A stretch of DNA of 15,464 nucleotides from Alistipes sp. (lineage in GTDB: Bacteria; Bacteroidota; Bacteroidia; Bacteroidales; Rikenellaceae), in the NCBI GenBank assembly GCA_017646785.1, contig JAGCLX010000036.1, positions 1 through 15,464 on the forward strand, in the 5' to 3' direction. Below are positions 15,035-15,464 of this stretch, piece after piece; position 1 is the first letter of the stretch; each line of letters begins with the position of its first letter. A program made the translations under genes and the position numbers. The notes below the pieces were generated by a model. The model was not told the DNA's origin and made no database searches. It was given only the letters and a program-made list of their open reading frames with translations.

Positions 15035-15464
15035 ATGAAAAGAATTCTTGTTACTGGTGCTACCTCGGGTATTGGTCGCGCCACAGCCCTTAAGTTGGCT
15101 GCACCCGACACTGAGATTATCATCACTGGCCGCCGCATGGAGCGCCTCAATGCCCTCAAGGCAGAGGTCGAGGCTAAGGGTGCTAAGTGCATGGTTCTAA
15201 ACTTCGACGTGCGCTCAGAGGCTGAGTGCATCGAGCACCTTACTCCCCTGGGTCGTGTCGATGTGTTGGTTAACAACGCAGGCCTCGCTGCCGGCTTGGA
15301 GCATATCGACCGCGGTGACTCGCGCGATTGGGATGCCATGATTGATACCAATGTCAAGGGTTTGCTCTACGTCACTAAGATCATCAGCCACGCCATGGTT
15401 GAGGCGGGTAAGGGTGGTCATATCATCAACATCGGCTCTATTGCTGGTACTGAGCCCTACGAGA
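15035..15464 (+). CDS. Short-chain dehydrogenase/reductase, YdfG-like, 5' part
   Basis: The first 143 codons of a gene cut off by the window end. The ATG at 15035 opens a classical SDR Rossmann fold: MKRILVTGATSGIGRATA with the TGxxxGxG cofactor loop (7-14), then ITGRRMERL, where the arginines after the second strand favour NADP(H). DVLVNNAGLAAGLEH gives the NNAG motif, followed by DTNVKGLLYVTK and HIINIGSIAG with the catalytic serine. The YxxxK pair is beyond the window. The overall pattern resembles YdfG, an NADP-dependent 3-hydroxy acid/serine dehydrogenase, but SDR substrates cannot be fixed from half a protein. It is close behind dxs and may be co-transcribed; no functional link to isoprenoid synthesis is evident. 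Confidence 0.88.
   Translation, partial: MKRILVTGATSGIGRATALKLAAPDTEIIITGRRMERLNALKAEVEAKGAKCMVLNFDVRSEAECIEHLTPLGRVDVLVNNAGLAAGLEHIDRGDSRDWDAMIDTNVKGLLYVTKIISHAMVEAGKGGHIINIGSIAGTEPYE

Noticed and set aside
1..15464. CRISPR arrays, insertion sequences, prophage or defence genes
   Set aside because: No spaced direct repeats, transposase or integrase motifs, attachment duplications or defence-type domains were seen on either strand; the gene content is core metabolism and translation.

Overview
The window reads as a chromosomal segment of a Bacteroidales bacterium. It could be Rikenellaceae/Alistipes-like, given the moderate GC, the heavy use of GAG and CTC codons and the gene set, but genus is inference. 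Several independent signs support the phylum. Promoters match the Bacteroidetes pattern (TTTG-like -33 box, about 20 nt, TAnnTTTG -7 box) rather than TTGACA/TATAAT. There are almost no Shine-Dalgarno sequences. DksA, YebC and IleRS are all Bacteroidetes-style variants. Nearly all of the window is housekeeping or core metabolism; no phage, transposon, CRISPR array, tRNA or rRNA was seen.

Layout. (1) 1-324 (+): the 3' end of a CoA-transferase/acetyl-CoA hydrolase family gene, converging on (2) 402-4029 (-): a tight etfB-etfA-acyl-CoA dehydrogenase operon with its own -7 box. This is an electron-transfer-flavoprotein/acyl-CoA dehydrogenase module of the kind used for butyryl-CoA formation. (3) 4213-5370 (-): a solitary GT4 glycosyltransferase. 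(4) 5404-5967: a 564-bp gap. Its left part carries, on the minus strand, a textbook promoter, a transcript whose ends form an 18-of-20-bp duplex, and a nine-T run. This is a strong candidate for a structured small RNA of about 155 nt that I cannot assign to a known family. (5) 5968-10214 (+): yebC and ileS, probably co-transcribed, ending at a clear terminator. (6) 10365-10739 (+): a DksA/TraR-family regulator with half of its zinc ligands missing. (7) 10929-12899 (-): pyrH, a membrane-anchored TlpA/ResA-like thioredoxin, and frr, probably one operon. It converges on dksA through two back-to-back terminators and diverges from (8) 13119-15464 (+): dxs, followed by the 5' part of a YdfG-like short-chain dehydrogenase cut by the window end.

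How the genes fit together. The left third is fermentative acyl-CoA redox chemistry (CoA transfer, acyl-CoA reduction or oxidation, ETF). The rest is translation and growth control (YebC, IleRS, DksA, Frr), nucleotide supply (PyrH) and isoprenoid precursor synthesis (Dxs). Best leads: the unassigned structured RNA at about 5484-5638; the swapped GIHH version of the IleRS HIGH motif, which is linked to very high mupirocin resistance; an EtfB loop resembling electron-bifurcating ETFs; and the thioredoxin gene placed between pyrH and frr.
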